Assembly: GCA_014925825.1 (NCBI GenBank) | Contig: JACGCK010000026.1 | Span: 124,001-188,000 of the forward strand | DNA: 64,000 nucleotides | Reading direction: 5' to 3' | Source: Pholiota molesta | Lineage: Eukaryota > Basidiomycota > Agaricomycetes > Agaricales > Strophariaceae | In this document: piece after piece, positions 61,405 to 64,000 of the stretch | Layout of the letters: every line of letters begins with the position of its first letter | Position numbering within the stretch: the stretch's first letter is position 1 | Notes under the pieces: generated by a model | What the model saw: only the letters and a program-made list of their open reading frames with translations | Databases searched by the model: none | What the model was told of the DNA's origin: nothing | Program-made: the position numbers and the translations under genes

Positions 61405-62578
61405 GGTAGAAAATGATTGCAAGAATATTGTCACGCATGCGTTACTTACTAATCTTGGACGTGACCTCGACGCGACCTGTCACCTCTGAGCCTCCTCTCT
61501 CCAAGTCCAAGTCCAAGACGACCAGACGACGTCCGTGTGCCAGACCCGACCAGACTCCGGTGCTCCTACTTAGTGTTTAGCGCTAGATTGGCGCTAGACA
61601 TCGAAGAACTTATGGGAAGGACAATGTTGCCATACTTTATGTTATGACAACTGCAATACTAATGCATACCTTTTTTTTTTGCCAGAACTTGTGAGGGTAA
61701 GTATAACACTCAGCTTGTTTATCTCCATTATTCGAACATATATGGCTATGTATCGACCCAGCTCGTGATGGTTAAAAGTTAGAATGTTCCTAGGACCAGT
61801 AAGTGGAATTTTAGAAATGCCTATATTCGCCAACTTATACTATAGACCAATTACAGACGTTCTAGCATATCAACTACCTGATATCTTCGAAAATAGCGTA
61901 TTTCGTAGAGGGCGCGCAGATATTACACAGGACATATCCCCGTTTCCCTATGCCACATCGCACAAGCAAAACCGACAGCCGACCGGTGCATGTGCAGTGC
62001 CGCCTGGTCCTCAGGCGACACCGGGCAGTACCATGTCATCGCCAACCCGCCTTCGCTCGCCCTACCCTCGCCATGTGGCCCTCCCCTCCAACGAGAGTTG
62101 TGGGCTGGCTCTCATGTTCAACCTACATAAAGCAATAACGCGGACGCTCTGACCACCACTACCGTCCTCCGCCGCCCTCGCTCTAACGCCCTCCTGGCTG
62201 CTGCGACGACGACGAATGAGCTCTACGCTCGTTCGCCTGTGCGCCGCCGTTCCTCGCAGGTGCCCTCCACTGCCTATCTCCCACCGCTGCTGCTACCACG
62301 ACGACGAACGAACATCCACCCATCCATCGTCCCTCGCCTCCCTCGCCCCTGCCATTTTGCCCGCCCGCACTGTCCTCCTTCATGCCGGTCTAGGGCACGG
62401 GCAGAGGTGTGCAATCGCACAGAAACTGCCTCGGAGATATCGGCGAATGTGATTGGAATCGACATGGTTAAATTTTTTGTTTAATTTACATGGTTCCTGC
62501 ATGGTTCTGTTTGGATAATGGTTCGAGCCTTTGTCACTGCCCTTCAGCTTCAAGCTTCAAGCCCCAAGCCCTCCGGCC
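61405..62578. other. Intergenic, with retained MTR4-like promoter
   Basis: Bases 61405-61490 resemble the MTR4 upstream region. The rest (to 62578) has no convincing gene; 62150-62400 is a GC-rich, low-complexity stretch open in several frames. It contains the upstream region of the next gene. Confidence 0.4.
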
Positions 62579-63421
62579 ATGCCTCCGAGCAGCGAGTGGG
62601 TATTCGTCGATCTCATTTTCCGCGCCAGCAGGAAATACGCCAACTGGGACCCCGTAATACCCATCCGCGTTGGCGACTATGGGCGCATCACACAGGGAAG
62701 GCCATCCTGGGCATTTTGGCGTACAGGCCTGGGCATATTCGTGAAAGAGGGCAACATCTACGCAGAGGGCATCGCGCAAGAGTACGACATCCCAGAGCCT
62801 GAGGAATGTGGTGGGGATGAGATAGAGGGCACAACGTGGATGACGTCGAATAATGTGCGGCAGGTCGAGTTTGAGGTCGTTGTGGCAGGGTGTGTTCTCA
62901 CTATGCGATCGAGACTTTTCAGTTGAAAGTGTACTCATAGATGTTGCCATGCAGACAAACACCTGCTTTTGCGCATAGTGCCAAAGCGGCCTACCAGTTT
63001 GATTCTGCCAGGGAGCGATCCTTGTCATGGACAACGATACGATATCCACCCTCAGCTCAGACGCCTTCTAATGGAAAACCGTATTAACAAGGGATCCGTC
63101 ATCGTCTCCGAAGTCCACCGAACTGCGTCCTACGCACGCTACCTCTCGACAAAGGAGAGCAACTCGATCGCGATTGGGCTTGCCACCGAGCCTGTCGCCG
63201 CGAACGTGGGCACTGTCAGCGTGCATTCGAACTGGATACACAGCGCCTCCTCAGGAAAAGACGAATAGAAGCGGGAGGCGGTATTTTTATCCGCTTTTCC
63301 GGCTGGTGTCGTTGGTGGACCAGGAATGTCGACTGGGTTTAGAGATGCGGATGAGGAGGCACCGCTTCCTGAGCCGCCATGGCCTCGAACAGATGCAGAA
63401 GATGCAGAATCCATGCGGTAG
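62579..63421 (+). CDS. Conserved-looking hypothetical protein, tentatively gasdermin-like, frame breaks present
   Basis: Starts at 62579 (MPPSSEWVFVDLIFRASRKY). The first exon (to about 62891) reads cleanly through WAFWRTGLGIFVKEGNIYAE and ends in a roughly 65-nt intron. The second exon continues (QTPAFAHSAKAAYQFDSA, LRRLLMENRINKGSVIVSEV, FYPLFRLVSLV) and ends with an acidic Pro-rich tail near 63421. Four places need different frames: about 63010, 63050, 63258 and 63330. The gene is therefore either decayed or affected by sequence errors. The general order (N-terminal helix, strands with a W-x-F-W motif, later strands, short acidic tail) reminds me of fungal gasdermins, which are pore-forming and released by proteolysis, but I cannot confirm this. 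Neighbours with protease features strengthen the idea only slightly. Confidence 0.5.
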
Positions 63422-63662
63422 AGGTGATTCTTAATTTTGGGACGTAGTATGTATGCAGTGATCCCAAAAACAGTGTTCTGGATAGCTGCTAAGACACGCC
63501 TCTCTGGCCTGATCACTTGATCAGTATTAAATTTACATTCTGATTTTGGACGGACAAAAAGCCAACAAAAAGCTAGCAGCAGCAAAGCATTACACAAGGA
63601 CAGCCTACGACGACCAAATAGATGTAGACGAATAAAATTGCCTATGATAATATCTCCTTCAA
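63422..63662. other. Intergenic, convergent 3' ends
   Basis: About 240 bp between the hypothetical protein and the last gene. No features seen. Confidence 0.4.
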
Positions 63663-63974
63663 TCACTCTTCCCTACGTCTGACGGTAATAGCCCCAATCC
63701 ATACATCCCACAATCCACCCATTGGCGCTGATCTATCCCCAGCGCGATCGCCGTCTTGAGGCTTCAGTGGGTTCAATTGTTCGATGTGCGCAAGAGAAGG
63801 TATACGTTCTGTGGACACAAAAAGTTTTAGGAATCCAGCGTCGGAAGAGACGTTTGGGATGCTGGGAACTGAGAATACAAATGGAAAGCCTCCTCCAGCC
63901 CCAAACCCCACACGCATTTCGGACGGGGCAGAATCGCTCGAAGCCAAGACAGGCTCATTTGGGCTGTGCCAATT
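63663..63974 (-). CDS. C-terminal exon of a possible caspase-domain protein, partial
   Basis: The last exon of a gene that continues beyond the window. It begins after an acceptor (ccttcag) at 63975-63977 and ends at stop 63663-63665. Residues: MRVGFGAGGGFPFVF, DAGFLKLFVSTERIPS, HIEQLNP, and the end GLWDVWIGAITVRRREE. This block resembles the beta-sandwich tail that follows the caspase (peptidase C14) domain in many agaricomycete caspase-like proteins. The catalytic domain itself is not in the window, so this is a tentative call. It converges with the tentatively gasdermin-like gene. Confidence 0.5.
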   Translation of the reverse strand, partial: NWHSPNEPVLASSDSAPSEMRVGFGAGGGFPFVFSVPSIPNVSSDAGFLKLFVSTERIPSLAHIEQLNPLKPQDGDRAGDRSAPMGGLWDVWIGAITVRRREE

Positions 63975-64000
63975 CTGAAGGATGAATATGCGGTGAGTAC

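Noticed and set aside
62183..62484. Several overlapping frames on both strands before the last plus-strand gene
   Set aside because: GC-rich low-complexity sequence open in many frames; no family match.

Overview
The window looks like nuclear DNA of an Agaricomycete (mushroom-forming basidiomycete). Most genes are broken by many short (about 45-70 nt) GT-AG introns, coding DNA is GC-rich while intergenic DNA is AT-rich, and the protein families are fungal: a HET-domain protein, a TPR-CHAT protein, GH71, GH95, a Kre6/Skn1-type GH16 protein, a fungal GT2, UBA2 and MTR4. All gene models were assembled by eye from splice sites and family motifs.

Layout. 0-9 kb: the 3' end of a tandem-repeat hypothetical protein (+), a secreted GH71 alpha-1,3-glucanase (-), the SUMO-activating subunit UBA2 (+) and a phenol-hydroxylase-type FAD monooxygenase (-). 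10.6-23 kb: three tandem paralogous O-methyltransferase genes (+). With the monooxygenase they look like an aromatic hydroxylation/methylation set, but no backbone synthase is visible. The middle copy is split by a 3.9 kb foldback (giant inverted-repeat) element that lies inside an intron, flanked by an 8-bp target-site duplication. 23-29 kb: a GNAT-Mss4 fusion (-), a GH95 fucosidase-type enzyme (-) and a tRNA gene with an intron (+). 29-31.8 kb: no recognisable gene. 31.8-40.3 kb: a GT2 glycosyltransferase (-) and a Kre6-like protein (+), head to head around a roughly 270 bp shared promoter. 40.9-48 kb: a HET-domain protein (-), a 663-bp MITE-like element and a catalase (+). 48.8-64 kb: the exosome helicase MTR4 (+), a 5.5 kb gene for a helical domain-TPR-CHAT protein (+), a deleted inverted copy of MTR4 (pseudogene, -), a protein with a tentative gasdermin-like appearance (+), and at the right edge the C-terminal exon of a protein resembling the tail of fungal caspase-like proteins (-).

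The most interesting candidates are (i) the foldback element inside the O-methyltransferase intron, (ii) the right-hand cell-death-like neighbourhood (CHAT protease with near-identical TPR units, possible pore-former, possible caspase-like tail), and (iii) a Kre6-like protein whose GH16 catalytic acidic residues are absent.

One quality warning: at least seven single-base frame breaks lie in short G/C homopolymers of otherwise well-conserved genes. This fits base-calling or assembly error better than biology, so frame breaks here should not be read as pseudogenes without read-level evidence.
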